The notes under the pieces were generated by a model, which worked only from the letters and a program-made list of their open reading frames with translations, did not search any database and was not told the DNA's origin. The position numbers and the translations under genes are program-made. 64,000 bases of DNA, from assembly GCA_024529925.1 (NCBI GenBank), contig JAFEUB010000794.1:1185501-1249500 (forward strand), given 5' to 3'. The stretch comes from Ophthalmolycus amberensis (taxonomy: Eukaryota; Chordata; Actinopteri; Perciformes; Zoarcidae). Below, in pieces: positions 1-12,000 of the stretch. Numbering within the stretch: the first letter of the stretch is position 1; every line of letters starts with the position of its first letter.

Positions 1-983
1 ACGTTGCGGACGTAGTGCTTAAAGCCAAGAACTCAGTGTTGTATCAATGGAAAGAGCTGTGGGCTGCCAGGAGCAAGTGCCTGTTATCAAGAGGGAACAT
101 AAAATAGGCTCAACTGATCTGTCGACAACACACGTCAGTCTTCCCGGATTTCTTTTCACTACAGTCGGTAGAACCAGCTGCTCAGGAGGAACCAACATCC
201 CTGGGATGCACAGATACTGTGGTAACTGTGCCAGCGAGGGAAATCTATGACATTTCCATTCCACCAGAAGATAGGATGCTCTTTAACTTCTTCTTTTTTT
301 GCTTTTCACTGTTTCTGAAGCTTGTGCGACGCGTTGCTTGTCCCCAAAGACTTGACGTCTGTATCCTAGCCGTAGCAGGCTAGCTACGCCGCCTGTTGCG
401 ATGTCTGTTGCGGTTGCTTTCTGGGCCGCTCTGGGAGTCGCTGTGAGAAAGTGGAGCTCATAGTACGATGTTGGCATGAACCTCAGGACGGCTAGCTAAC
501 TTGACGAGCCAGCAGAATGCAACTCAACTGGGATTTCCACCGTGTTGCTTTGCTGTGCAACACTCATCAACCATGTGGTGCCGGGCCTCAAGTGCACTGC
601 ATAATATATTCACACAAGAGTAGTAAAATAAAGATGGCATATAGAGGAGGGACACACCGATCGCTCCATCTCACCCCCTCCCCTACTTGCATTGTTGGAA
701 AATAGATAATTGATCAATCATGAACATCACTAATCCGTGTTGGTAAATTGAATGTGTCGGCACTCCTTAATGGAAATCTGGCCATTGTTCTCTTCATAAA
801 TGGCTGCTTCCCAAGATAGTGTTGGAATCTACACATGTTCCAGAAATGGAATATCATGTGTTTTGTTAAAGGACACAGCAGAGCCTGCTACGAAGCAAAC
901 AGCTGCTGTATGACATCATCATTAAAGGACTGAATTGGTACTTACGTTCCTATCAGAGGTCTTTATCGGGTATTGGTCTAGTG
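1..983. other. Unassigned intergenic or 5' intronic sequence
   Basis: I see no convincing coding exon, RNA gene or recognised repeat here. Short open frames on both strands (for example 47-250 plus and 283-477 minus) have no recognisable motif and no supporting splice structure. Positions 330-450 are somewhat richer in CG dinucleotides than their surroundings, but I cannot show a promoter. Confidence 0.5.
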
Positions 984-2313
984 CAGGGGTGTCAAACATG
1001 CGGGCCGGATCCGGCCCGCCACGTCATTTTATGTGGCCCGCGAATCCGCCAGCAGAAGAAAAAAAATTAGTATTTTAATTTTTTTTTACAAAAATTAAAA
1101 GTTAGATGTTAAAATAAAAATATCCCCATGGTCGAAATTATGAGATAGCATGTTGTCTGTGTGCCGACATTAAAACTATCACAACAGGTGGACAGGAGAT
1201 GCAACAACCCATAAAGAGGATTTCCAACAAGTGATCGTGCCTTTCTCAACATGCGTACTTCTCTGTACTGAAACGTCATCAGTCTCAGCCCAAGTACTGT
1301 TCCAATTCAAAGTTCACATCGAGCCGAGCACGGTCCTAATGCCCGGATGTGGCTCCGCCCATTTTACCGGGGATGCATCGGAGGTGACTTGTCTGTACTT
1401 GGGACAGCCAAATATCCCAGAATGCATGTTGCATCAGCAACAGGAAACAATGGCGGAGGAGAAATCACTGGAAGTTGGAACTTTCGAAATACTACTGTTA
1501 AGTCACAGAAAGCAATTTTAGGATGTTTTGAGGCGAGAAGTTAGTTGTTTAAGCACCAAATCTGTGGTCGGTTTGTCAAGATTCAGCCGATTTTAAACAT
1601 CTGCTCCGACGATTTCGGAGATGTGAGGTGTTGCTAGCGGGATCTGATCCACATACATACATATATTTATTTATATATATAAATATATAATTGTATGTAT
1701 GTATATATATGTAAATAATAATATATCATTTTTGATTTTAAATGAAAACGAAAACAGCAGGGTTGTCATATTTAGTTTGATTGTAAAAATACTTTACAGA
1801 CAAAAACGGATTAAACTCATGAGACCAGCTGAGGTGGTGATGTCATCAAGTAAGCTGCTGTTCCAATTGTCTGTAGGGCTGCAAGAACGAATCGATAAAA
1901 TCGATTATTAAAAGAGTTGGCAACGAATTTCATTTTCGATTCGTTGTGTCGCGCGATTATTACGGCCACTCAATAAGTCACAGAGATGTTTGAGTATAAA
2001 AAAAAAAGTTGAGTTGAACCATTCGCGCCGCCGGTCTCGCTGGGGGCTATTTGTGTTCATTCGCACTGGACGTGCCGGAGAGGGGGCGTGGCTTATCGCC
2101 CTGAAAGCCGTTCAACTGTCCGCCATTAACCATGGAAAAAATAACCTCTATTTCTGCTTAGTAGGTGTTGTGGAAGTCACAGATATCCCGGGAAACTAAA
2201 CTAAATATGTTAGGAGTAGTTACATTTACACCGTCTTACATTTACAACCGGCCCTTTGAGGGCGACCGTGATGCTGATGTGGCCCCAGAGTGAAAATGAG
2301 TTTGACACCCTTG
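984..2313. mobile_element. Non-autonomous hAT-type DNA transposon with TSD
   Basis: The left end reads CAGGGGTGTCAAAC. The reverse complement of the right end reads CAAGGGTGTCAAAC, so 13 of 14 terminal inverted repeat bases match. The flanking 8-mers are GTCTAGTG (976-983) and GTATAGTG (2314-2321), matching at 7 of 8, as expected for the 8-bp target duplication of the hAT superfamily. The subterminal GGCCCGC-rich sequence after the left end is typical of hAT-Charlie-like elements of vertebrates (from memory). No transposase frame is seen, so mobility would need a transposase supplied in trans. The interior is heterogeneous and includes an AT-rich stretch (about 1650-1740) and a second hAT-like end near 1876, which suggests nested insertion. 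Confidence 0.75.
1876..2180 (+). mobile_element. Nested hAT-like fragment (GGGCTGCAA... end)
   Basis: From about 1876 the sequence GGGCTGCAAGAACGAATCGA is followed by several ATCGATT-like words. This resembles the terminal region of another common fish hAT family beginning (T)AGGGCTGCAAC. A matching opposite end was not found, so it is probably a fragment inserted into, or recombined with, the larger element that encloses it. The right limit is uncertain. Confidence 0.4.
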
Positions 2314-2321
2314 GTATAGTG

Positions 2322-4960
2322 GATTGAAAAGGGAAACGGCCAACGCATTGAAAAACATTGCCATTTTCTATTAATATATGATTCACCCTTTTCCTGCTTT
2401 ATCACGATCAAACCTTTTTATTATTGTTTTAAATCCTTTCTCTTTTCTCTTCTAACATGAAAACAGTTTGTGTTACCTCTGCGGTAGGGCTGCACTGGGT
2501 TATGGGTTAAAGCTTTAATTGGCTAAATTGCATACATGTGTTGATAGCTGTTGTCTGGAGGTGTGTTTGTGTGTCTGTGCACATCTGTGTGTGTCTGTGC
2601 ACATCTGTGTACAGGCTCAAGCTCAGAAGTGATGCCTTGTGAACAACGGAAGAACAATTCCCTCAGGGTAGTGCCTCCTTCAATTATTGCAGTTTCCATT
2701 TCGGACAAAGATGGAGAGCCAGAGCGTGCGTGCACACACACACACTTATACTAACTCCAAACTGCATGCAAACTGTTAGTGTTGTGCTGCTTGGCTTAAG
2801 CATTAGGCCAGGTCGCCTATAGGAGCCATAGTTGACTCTTTATAGTCCAGGTCGAGTTGTATGACCAAACTTACAGCCGAGGGTGTTTTTAGGATTTGAC
2901 CCTGTGATGTGTGGTCACAGCATGCATGTGTCCTTCCAAGCTATGTTGCTCTTTTACTGGACAGAGAATGCTTTTGGTATATATTTTGGCTTAAATAATT
3001 TAGGTTACAATGTATTATATGTAGATTTAGGTTACAATGTGTTGTTGGAATTATGAGAGGTTTCACGTCTCTGTGAGTGAACAGCACCGTTTCAATCCAC
3101 TAATTGGAGCCTTTGTCCAATCTGATGAGTACATGGATTGTTCCATTATGAGTGACTGTGTCGTCATTTGTTGTTGGGGTTCGTTTGGCCAGGCTAGCCA
3201 AAAGACTGAAGACTGTTTCATGGCGGTGTAGTCCGATATGCGTAGGACGCATCATTAAGGATTAAGTCCATTGCTCTTTTTGAGGTATATTTGCATTATG
3301 ATGCTATTATAGTATATCAGTGGGAGTGGTCTTACTATCTCTGCTGCAACGTTTGCACTGCGGGAGGCCAGCTCTTGTTATCCACAGGCTGTAGCAGCTT
3401 ATTTGAACTGAAACGGACTGTGGACAACAAGAGCTTGGAGCTCCACTCCACTTACTTTAGCTAGTCTCTGGGTTAAGTAGTCACAAAACACTTCGCTTTA
3501 GTCAGACAAAGCGAGTGATAAAGTTCTTAAATCAATTAATTCAGAATCACATAAGAATCTCACTTCTTATGTGAATCGACTTCCTCCCCCAACGTCCGAC
3601 TCCTCTATTGTCTGTTACTGTGTGTTGTTGCTGGCAATGGGAGGTTGAAATCTTGGTCAATATTACACCCAAGGATTACTGCCACCTCTGAGTACATGTG
3701 GTGGAAACGCTGCATCGGACTTTAGACTCATTTTGAGCTCATGCTCACTTGGATGATGACACTGTAGTGTACCAGAAAGATTCAGCATCACTTTTTATCA
3801 CATGGTCGTTAGGCTAATCATTACTGAGGTTGCATATATACCTGCATACATATATGTGTGTCTGTATGTATACGTGTGTATATACCCTGAACAATCAGCA
3901 TGTTTTACTGAATATGCACATTCCCTCCACACTGCCTCAGTCTGGCATGGTTTCCCTGCCCCCTCTTTAAGCAGGCACCGCCCCAGCCCTCAGCTGGTTG
4001 TGCTCTGCAGTAGCAGGTCTTTCATCCTTCCATCCCTCCATCCGGCCCTGCCCAGTGATTTATAATTCATCTGGGATCCTGCCTCCCTCTGCACCAGGAC
4101 AGCATTAACATTCTGTTTGGTCCCCAGCTACGCTGCACCCGTGTGTGTGTGTGTGCGCGTATGTGTATGTTGAGCGTTGTGCGTGTCTGAGGAATGATTC
4201 CTCGGCAGCGAGGCTCCATTTGGAAAAGGCTGTTATTGTAGCTGTATGTGTTGATTCTGCTCTGGCTCTGCCTGCGTCCCACTGTTATGGTAGGGATCGG
4301 GTTGCTCGTCTGGCTTTCTGTCTGCTGTTGGTCGTCCTTCTTCTCTGTCTCCATATGTGCCAAGTCAGCTGCCTGTCCCACCTTTTGGTCCCGGTGTAAT
4401 AACAGAAAGCAGTGCGGCAGAATGTTACCGTTGTTCCTCAGAGGGGCCTTCCCCAGTACCCCAAAAGACATGACTCCTATTCCCACTAATAGAACCATTT
4501 TAATGCTAATTTCAAACACAGAATTTACGACACATCATTAACGTATTGCACCAGTCTAAATATACAAACTCCAAATCAATCAACATTGAGCACAAAACAT
4601 GTATAGGTGTTTCTTATCTATCCAAAGCAATACATGCATAGATTATGTGCACTGTTATATTTTTCACAGAAAACAAGACCTCCGTTTAGAGATTCTTTTA
4701 GAATACTCTTTTGTAATTGTGGGTTAAATGTCATATGAAATTGAAAAATCGCATTGGCTTTTATAAAATTTGCTAAAAAAAGAAACGCCACCGCATTATT
4801 TGCTAGCCGTTTTCATACACTCAAAACTACAGATGAATGAGTGTAATACTTGAGTTCACTACACGCTGAAATGTGTCCATCACTCGTCCTTGTGCGTGAG
4901 AGAGGCCTCCAGCTCGTCCTGCTGGACTTTTCCTTTTCCTTGGTCATTTCATTCTTCTCT
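2322..4960. other. Unassigned noncoding sequence with short GT tracts
   Basis: No supported gene. There are imperfect GT/CA-rich stretches near 2560-2615, 2730-2745, 3855-3885 and 4140-4170. The 150-codon minus-strand frame at 4067-4519 overlaps one of these low-complexity stretches and has no recognisable domain, so it is treated as chance. Confidence 0.5.
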
Positions 4961-4966
4961 ACAAGG

Positions 4967-6700
4967 ATGAAGATGGAGGACCAGCTGCAGCAGAATAACA
5001 CCGCCGGGGTCTGGAAGGGCCTCAAGGCGATTTCTGGGTTCAAGGGGCCCAACCAACAGCCTGAGGGGGACCAAAAGTGGGTGAATGAGCTGAACTTATT
5101 TTTTAACAGATTTGACCAGCCATCCACCCCTCCCCCCACCCAGACCTCCCTGCTGCTGCAACCCCCATCATCTGCATCCACTGTGGATCATTACCCCCTT
5201 CCCACAGCACTCGGCTCCCCTCCACACCTCTCACACCCAGCACCCTACGACCAGCAACCCACCCCCACTCCAACACACAGCACCCCACCCCCCAGAGTGT
5301 CCCTCAACCAAGTGAGGAATGAACTGAGGAGGATCAAGGCGAGGAAGGCCACGGGTCCAGACGGCATCAGCTCAAGGCTCCTCAAATCCTGCGCAGACCA
5401 GCTGTGCGGGATAGCGGAGCACATATTCAACTTGAGCTTGAGGCTGGGGAAAGTACCACAGCTATGGAAGACATCCTGCGTGGTACCGGTACCAAAGAAC
5501 CCGCGGCCCAAGGACCTCAACAGCTACAGGCCGGTGGCGTTGACATCCCACCTGATGAAGACCCTGGAGAGGCTGGTCCTTGCCCATCTCCGCCCTCTGG
5601 TGAGTTCATCCCTGGACCCACTTCAGTTCGCCTACCAGTCCGGCATCGGGGTGGATGACGCCGTCATCTTCCTGCTGCAGAGATGCCTCTCTCACCTGGA
5701 AAAGGCTGGAAGCACTGTGAGAGTCATGTTCTACGACTTCTCCAGTGCCTTCAACACCATCCAGCCTTTGCTTCTGAGGGACAAGCTGGAGCAGACCGGG
5801 GTGGACCACCACCTCACTGCATGGATCCTGGACTACCTCACCAACCGTCCACAGTATGTGCGGATACGGGAGTGTGAGTCAGATCGGGTGTCCTGCAGCA
5901 CAGGGGCCCCACAGGGAACCGTTCTAGCTCCATTCCTCTTCTCCATTTACACCTCGGACTTCAAACATAACTCTGCAAACTGCCACCTGCAAAAGTTCTC
6001 TGACGACTCTGCAATTGTCGGCCTCATCTCCGCCGATGATGACAGAGAATACAGGGAACTAAACCAGGACTTTTTAGGATGGTGCCAGCGGAACCGCCTC
6101 CACATCAACTCCAGCAAGACCAAGGAGCTGGTGGTGGACTTCCGCCGGGGTAAACGCCCTCCTCCGACACCGGTGAGCATCCAGGGACTGGACATTGAGG
6201 TCGTGAAGTCGTATAAGTACCTGGGTGTTCACTTGAACAATAAACTGGACTGGACTGACCACGCTCACGCTCTTTATAAAAAAGGACAGAGCAGACTCTT
6301 TCTGCTGAGGAGACTGAGGTCTTTTGGGGTGCAGGGAGCACTCCTGAAGACCTTCTTCGACTCCGTGGTGGCATCAGCCATCTTCTATGGAGTGGTCTTC
6401 TGGAACAGCAGCATCGCGGCAGCTGACAGGAGGAGACTGGACAAACTGGTGAGGAAGGCCAGCAGCGTGCTGGGATGTCCACTGGATACTGTGGAGGTGG
6501 TGGGAGACAGGAGGATGATGGCGAAGCTCTCATCCCTGATGAGCCACGCTTCCCACCCCATGCAGGACACTCTGGCAGCTCTGCACAGCTCCTTCAGTCA
6601 CCGGCTGATTCACCCCCGGTGTCTGAGGGAGAGGTACCGCAAGTCCTTTCTCCCCGCTGCTGTCAGGCTGCACAACAAACTGCTCTCGGTGGACAACTAA
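4967..6700 (+). pseudogene. LINE ORF2 fragment: reverse transcriptase domain
   Basis: An open frame of 577 codons from the in-frame ATG at 4967 to the stop at 6698-6700; upstream in-frame codons from 4850 look like flanking sequence. It encodes a non-LTR reverse transcriptase. Visible motifs in order are KATGPDGISSRLLK (about 5345-5386), the motif A aspartate in YDFSSAFNTI (about 5732-5761), GAPQGTVLAPFLFSIYTSDF (about 5906-5965) and the catalytic FSDDSA, which replaces the more usual F/YADD. A C-terminal region with HSSFSHRLIHPRC-like sequence ends at SVDN. The N-terminal apurinic endonuclease is absent, so the protein would not be a functional retrotransposition enzyme alone. It lies upstream of ankrd11 and is not a host gene. 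Confidence 0.85.
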
Positions 6701-6719
6701 CACTTGAACACTTGAACAC

Positions 6720-6782
6720 GAACACTTTGCACACACTGAACACTTTGCACACTCTGAACACTTTGCACACTCTGAACACTTT
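6720..6782 (+). repeat. 18-bp tandem repeat in LINE 3' UTR
   Basis: Three and a half copies of an 18-base unit, GAACACTTTGCACACWCT, start 20 bases after the LINE stop codon. A second small array of TATTCTGTA units lies at about 6860-6888. Both belong to the LINE 3' UTR. Confidence 0.85.
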
Positions 6783-7080
6783 AATTCATTCACCTGGTGC
6801 AATACCTTATCTAATCCGTGCAATATCCAATACGTTTAAGTATTTACCTGATCCGCCTGTATATTCTGTATATTCTGTATATTCTGTATATACTGGCATA
6901 TTTAGTATATCTAATACTCTTCTTACTGTCTTATTTTATTACTGTTCTACTGTTTACTGTTTAGTTTATTATATTACTTGATTTTTATCTTGATTTTTAT
7001 TACTTGTGAGCAATGCTGCTGTAATCCTGTAATTTCCCCACTGAGGGACTAATAAAGGATTATCTTATCTTATCTTATCT

Positions 7081-8840
7081 AAGTGTGAACAAGTAGATGT
7101 CTGCTGGTCTTGTTCTGAGTCGATGACAGACAGGAAAATGGCTGATGTTCTCTATTCAGCGAGCACATTGGATCGGTGCAGTCGAGCAAGCTAACGTGTT
7201 CGTCTGTCTGAATAACGTTGCATTCAGCTGTTGATTTAACTGTTGCTCAATGTGAAACAATGTAATTTTAAGTACAGTATCCGTGCACTCGTCTATTTGA
7301 ATCACCGTCATAATTTGGAGTAACTGCAAATTGTAATCTTGTGCTTGATGGTCGGACGTTGGCTTTGTTTTATTTTGGATCCTTGATCGTGCCTAGTAAG
7401 ATGAGGTGAGGCAATGTAATCGCAGTAAGTGAGGAACATGAGGAAAACGGCGTCGTGCCTATTGTGGATTTTTATTGTGAGAGATTGTTATCGTAACTGT
7501 AAATGTAATTAATGTAAATAAAACTGCCAAATAAATGTACTCTTAACCCATGCTTTATGTCAATATGAACATGAGTCAAATTCTGAAATTAGCAGAAAGC
7601 AGAAGAGTCCAAAGTAAACCAAGAAGAGCGACAAAGTGGAATAACATAGTTTTATGGAGCAGGTTCAAGTAGGTGTTTGCAAAAAGAAAACCTCATGCAA
7701 AACAGGATGGCCGTCACCTGCTGAGAGCCTGGTCGTTATCCCGGAAACAGATCTTTAACCATAATGTACAGGAACAAGCGCGGTCTGGACCAGCAGATAC
7801 ACAACTTCTAATGAGATCAAATAGCGGACGAATGACAGATGTCTGCCAGTATCTGGCCCTTTGTGTGAAACCGATGCAGGGTTTTTTTTTTCTGCCAAAA
7901 ACTTTAATCAGAATTCCATCACAGCATGCAGTCTGCTTCAAACATGGGCCGCTCTTCAGATGCTGGCAGGCTCACATCGCTGTTTGTTTGTGAGACATTA
8001 TGATGCTCATCTGTGGAAAGGTCAGATCCACCATCCTCGCCTCTCCTCGCTCTCTCGCTCCGTTCATTATCCATCCGGGCTCTCTCTCCCTCTGCTCTGC
8101 ATTTATTTTTACCTCCTCACGTAATCCTTAATTAATGTAGAGCCTGTCGCCGGGCCTCACATTCTACTACCATACGCACTCGCTTGCACACATGCGTGCA
8201 TACAACACTCACTCATTCATGTTCTCTCAAGCAGGCACACGCACATTTAATCATTTATCATCTTCTTCTCTCTGCGCATTCTTTTTGCCGGAGCATAATG
8301 ATGTCGATCGTAACACGTTGCACACTTTACAATAATGGGCAGATGGGGCGGCCTCATTGCTCAGTGAGCTAAAGCACATAACCATCATGTCCCAGCTCCA
8401 AATCTGACCCGGGACCCCTGATGCATGTCATCTCCCTCGTTCTCCAGCTTTTTCTCTTTGTTCAACTGTGGCATAACTACTGAGACCATCTCAAGAAAGA
8501 TGTTGCTTTTTTTGTTGTTTTTTATGAAAGCTTCACATGAAGGAGTTTGTTCCTCACAGTCCAGATTGCATGATTTACTCATCTCTGTTATTCAGTAATG
8601 CGCCAACTTTGAGTCACGGGAATAATGAACCTTTTTATTTGTCGACACTGATCAACACTATCAGCATAGATCACCTATGTCAAATGATTTTTGGAAAGGT
8701 TATGTTTGGTCTGATTAGAGGGATGAAACCACTGCACGTAACTCAAAAATACACCAGAATCCCCAAAGTCACTCTATTGGCTGTATAACCTTATTCCTGT
8801 TGATTAGCAGTCCTTGTGCAGTCAATTCTAACCACAATAT
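7081..8840. other. Unassigned noncoding sequence
   Basis: No supported gene. Positions 8105-8160 contain an AT-rich homeobox-like core (TAATCCTTAATTAATG) followed by GC-rich sequence, which could be a conserved noncoding element. That cannot be judged from one genome. Confidence 0.4.
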
Positions 8841-8844
8841 TATT

Positions 8845-9085
8845 TGGCTGTGGCTCAAGAGATAGAGCTCCACTATTTGGAAGATATTTGGTTCGATCCC
8901 CGGCTCCTCCAGTCCACAAGATGCTGTACCAAACAATTGCTCCCGTAAGGCGGTGTCATTGGTGTGTGTGTGTGTGTGTGTGAAAAACAATAGTTTAGAT
9001 CCTGATGAGCAGGTGGCACCTTGTGTGGCGGCCTCTGGCATCAGTGTGTGAATGAGTAGAAAGGAGCTATATAATAAGTCCATTT
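8845..9085 (+). mobile_element. tRNA-headed SINE-like element
   Basis: The head contains an A-box-like TGGCTCAAGAGATAGAGC and a B-box-like GGTTCGATCCC about 45 bases later, the spacing of an internal RNA polymerase III promoter. CCGGCTCCTCCAGTC follows, then a GT run (8961-8980), then a tail GAATGAGTAGAAAGGAGCTA and AGTCCATTTGCCA. This order matches a very common percomorph fish interspersed repeat (from memory). It is probably an old copy. The B box closely fits the GGTTCGANTCC consensus with one change. Confidence 0.65.
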
Positions 9086-9089
9086 GCCA

Positions 9090-12000
9090 AAGGCGTTGAT
9101 CGTATATTTTTCATGTATGCGAGTGCATGTGAACAGTACGTAAGCCAACGTTTCATCTTCAGGAATACGAGGATGAATCGACTTTTATTCACGGCATTAG
9201 TAGAATCTCAACACTGTTTTATGTTCCCAGAATAACTATCTATTTCTGCAATCTCACACTTTGTCATGGTTATGTGTCGGATACAGAAGCGTTTCAAACA
9301 TTCGTTATTGAAGAATAGTTTTCTGCTGTCCTGGAAGGAGATTTATTCACCCGTTAGTTCATTCAGTTTTTGATGTAGGACGGGTCAAACCGTGTCAGTC
9401 TTTGCCAGAGATGTGTTCTTTATTCAGGCACTCCCCCTCCTCGATCTTATCTTTCCATTAACCACTGAGTTGTGCTACACAGCTTTTTGTTTAATGTGGG
9501 ATGAACCTGACAACCCGACAACATTTGCTTTTGAATGACCCACAAAGCACATTAAGCCAGTTTTTAGCTGTTAGCATTAGCTATCAACTTCAGATGTGTT
9601 GGATGGTCACTAGCACACTTGGAGCTGTGTTTCAGTGGAAGTTTAGATTTTTCCATTTTAAGTATCTTTGTGGCAGTGCGGATTGGTGTTCATTTTAGTT
9701 GTTTCGTTGAGATAAAGGTGCACCTGCATTATCCATCAAAAGATATTTCTTAGTCACCGTCATTGTTAACCAACACCGAGATCAGTTGACTGACAGCCAG
9801 GGAGCGTGCTGGTGATATGTATCCGCAAACTGCACAACACACACAAACATGAGCACAGACAGACGGACAGAGAGCAACATGCCCATCCCTGTATGCAGCT
9901 GCTGTGTTGCTCAGCTGTCGGTGTGTAAAATGTGAGGCGTGTTTCTGTGTGGGGAGTCATGAGTTAGGAGTGGCACAAAGTTGGAGTAAACAGCTACTTT
10001 TCATCTCTGCACGTGCACCTTCACCTCTTTCACAGGGCTGTGTATCTGCATCTTTGTGTTTTCCCATTGCTGAATGTCGTTTCCCCCATATATAATAATA
10101 ATAATAATAATATAATCAACAGTTCATGTTCTAGCAGAATTGCTTGCCGTGCTAAAAACCTGCATGGTAAAAATTGGTCCATGCGCCCTTCAGGTTTGAG
10201 ATCATAGTTTTGAACGTCTGGCGATAAATTAGCATTTGTCTTCTTGAACGTAGCGGTGTGTAATGCTTTGCACTTTCGTAGACTAACTCTGGTAAAAAAT
10301 TGCGTGTGTTCATCCCAGGATATTACACCATACAGTAACAGTATTTTCAATTATAATATTAATGTTTTAAAAGGAAGAAACTCGCAACCACATGCACTAT
10401 TATTAAATATGGCTGCATTTACATTTGTTTACATACACGTCTTCTTATTGTACAAAGCCTGAAATAGCATCATTGAATCACTCTGGAGGCCACTGCTACT
10501 TAACTCAGCTAATAGCTGAATAGCTGCTTGTACCATAAATTGTTTTAACTAAAGAATTCACGTTTGTTGTCGATGGCCAGTGCTCATTTTACACGACGAG
10601 TTTCACTAGTTGCTAGACACAGCCAAGAGGTGATTTCAATCATAGCATGTCTGTTTTTAAATCACTACACATTGTCATGTTTGAAGTCGGACCTTCTCGT
10701 TACATTTCCTAAATCAAGTGAGCTGCTACTGTAACATCCTGATGTAAGTGTGCTTGTGGTGTGTGTCGGTGCATCTGTGAGTGTGCATAGAGTATGCTGC
10801 AATATGCTGAAGTGTTGGCCTCTATCTGACCGCAGAGGGAGTGGCTCGGAGTATAGAGAGGATGCTCCCGGAGGATGAAGAGAGAAAGGATACGTAGAAA
10901 GAAAGGTGTGTGTGCAAGGGAGGGAGACCGGATGGATAACAGTACTGGCAGGTCCCGTCCTTCATTTGGAAGAGATGGCTTCTCTGGCTCACCTCTCCTC
11001 ACTTCTTTCTGCAGTCCTCATCTCCATTGCCAAGTCTAACTGGACGTCATGCGTCAAACATTCAAATCTTCCGGGGTTGTTTCTGGTGTCGAGGCATGAC
11101 TGTTATTAGGAGTTTTGGCTGTGGTCAGCAGACAATAATCTATCTGCATCGCTGTTCGCCATGTGCCTGCTCACCATAACTTTGCTTATTGCTCCATAAG
11201 AGAAGTTTACGTTATAAATGGGGCCGTAGGCCTATCGAATGTCTTTTTGTCAAATTTCCACGTTATGAATGAAACTGCGATGCTTTGAACTATTTGGAAC
11301 AGCCCAATTCATGGTTCTGATTGGATTGTGATATTGAAGATAAGATGATGGCCTGGTGTTAAACGCATCACGATGCTGTGATGTCGCACCGAGCACAGAC
11401 ACACGGACTTTAGATACAATGCTCACACTCTTTTAAATGCTTCGTCACGTAACTTCAGACGATGCGCCACACTGCCCCCTGGTGATGGGATCGCCTATCA
11501 GCGATCTTGAGCAGCTATGATTGGACGATATGAACGTAGAAAGGATCGCCCGACCTTTATTTCATTACACATGTCCTTGTAAAGGCACAAAGTATATTTG
11601 GTAAAACAATATGATGAGAAACTTAGTTTTCATATACTACGTGCTATTTTTGTATATTCACTCACATACAAATACACAGATGGAGTTAATCAACACTTGA
11701 CTGGACGAGACACACTCACAGAGAGTCACAAGGTTAGCAGATGTTCTGTATATTTTGATTGGGATGAAATTACAAAAGGAAATGGGGCCTGTGGTTTTTG
11801 AACCTCTCCTTTTGTGCGTCTTGTGTGACCGCTTGCTTGCAAACATCATTTTCTTGTGTTTCGCATGTCAGCTGAATGTTCTAGAGCTATAACTGCCCAT
11901 CATCGTAGTCCCAAAATAGTGCAGAGATTGTTGTTCTAGAAGTCCAGCTGACTCAGTTTGGTGTGTGTGTGGTTTGTTTATTTCTGAGAGTAGTCAACCT

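Larger units (their letters stand above)
4964..7080 (+). mobile_element. 5'-truncated LINE (CR1/L2/Rex-like)
   Basis: A non-LTR retrotransposon copy: the C-terminal part of the element's ORF2, a 3' UTR and a short tandem tail of TTATC units ending at 7080. Fish LINEs of the CR1/L2/Rex group end in short tandem repeats like this rather than in poly(A). The last bases before the tail include CACTGAGGGACTAATAAAGG, a 3' end common in fish genomes (from memory). The endonuclease region that should precede the reverse transcriptase is missing, so this is a 5'-truncated insertion. It has no stop codon across about 1.7 kb of coding sequence, which suggests a fairly recent insertion. Exact family is not settled. 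Confidence 0.85.

Noticed and set aside
4067..4519. 150-codon minus-strand open frame
   Set aside because: It overlaps low-complexity GT/CA sequence, has no recognisable domain, and shows no splice or codon pattern supporting it.
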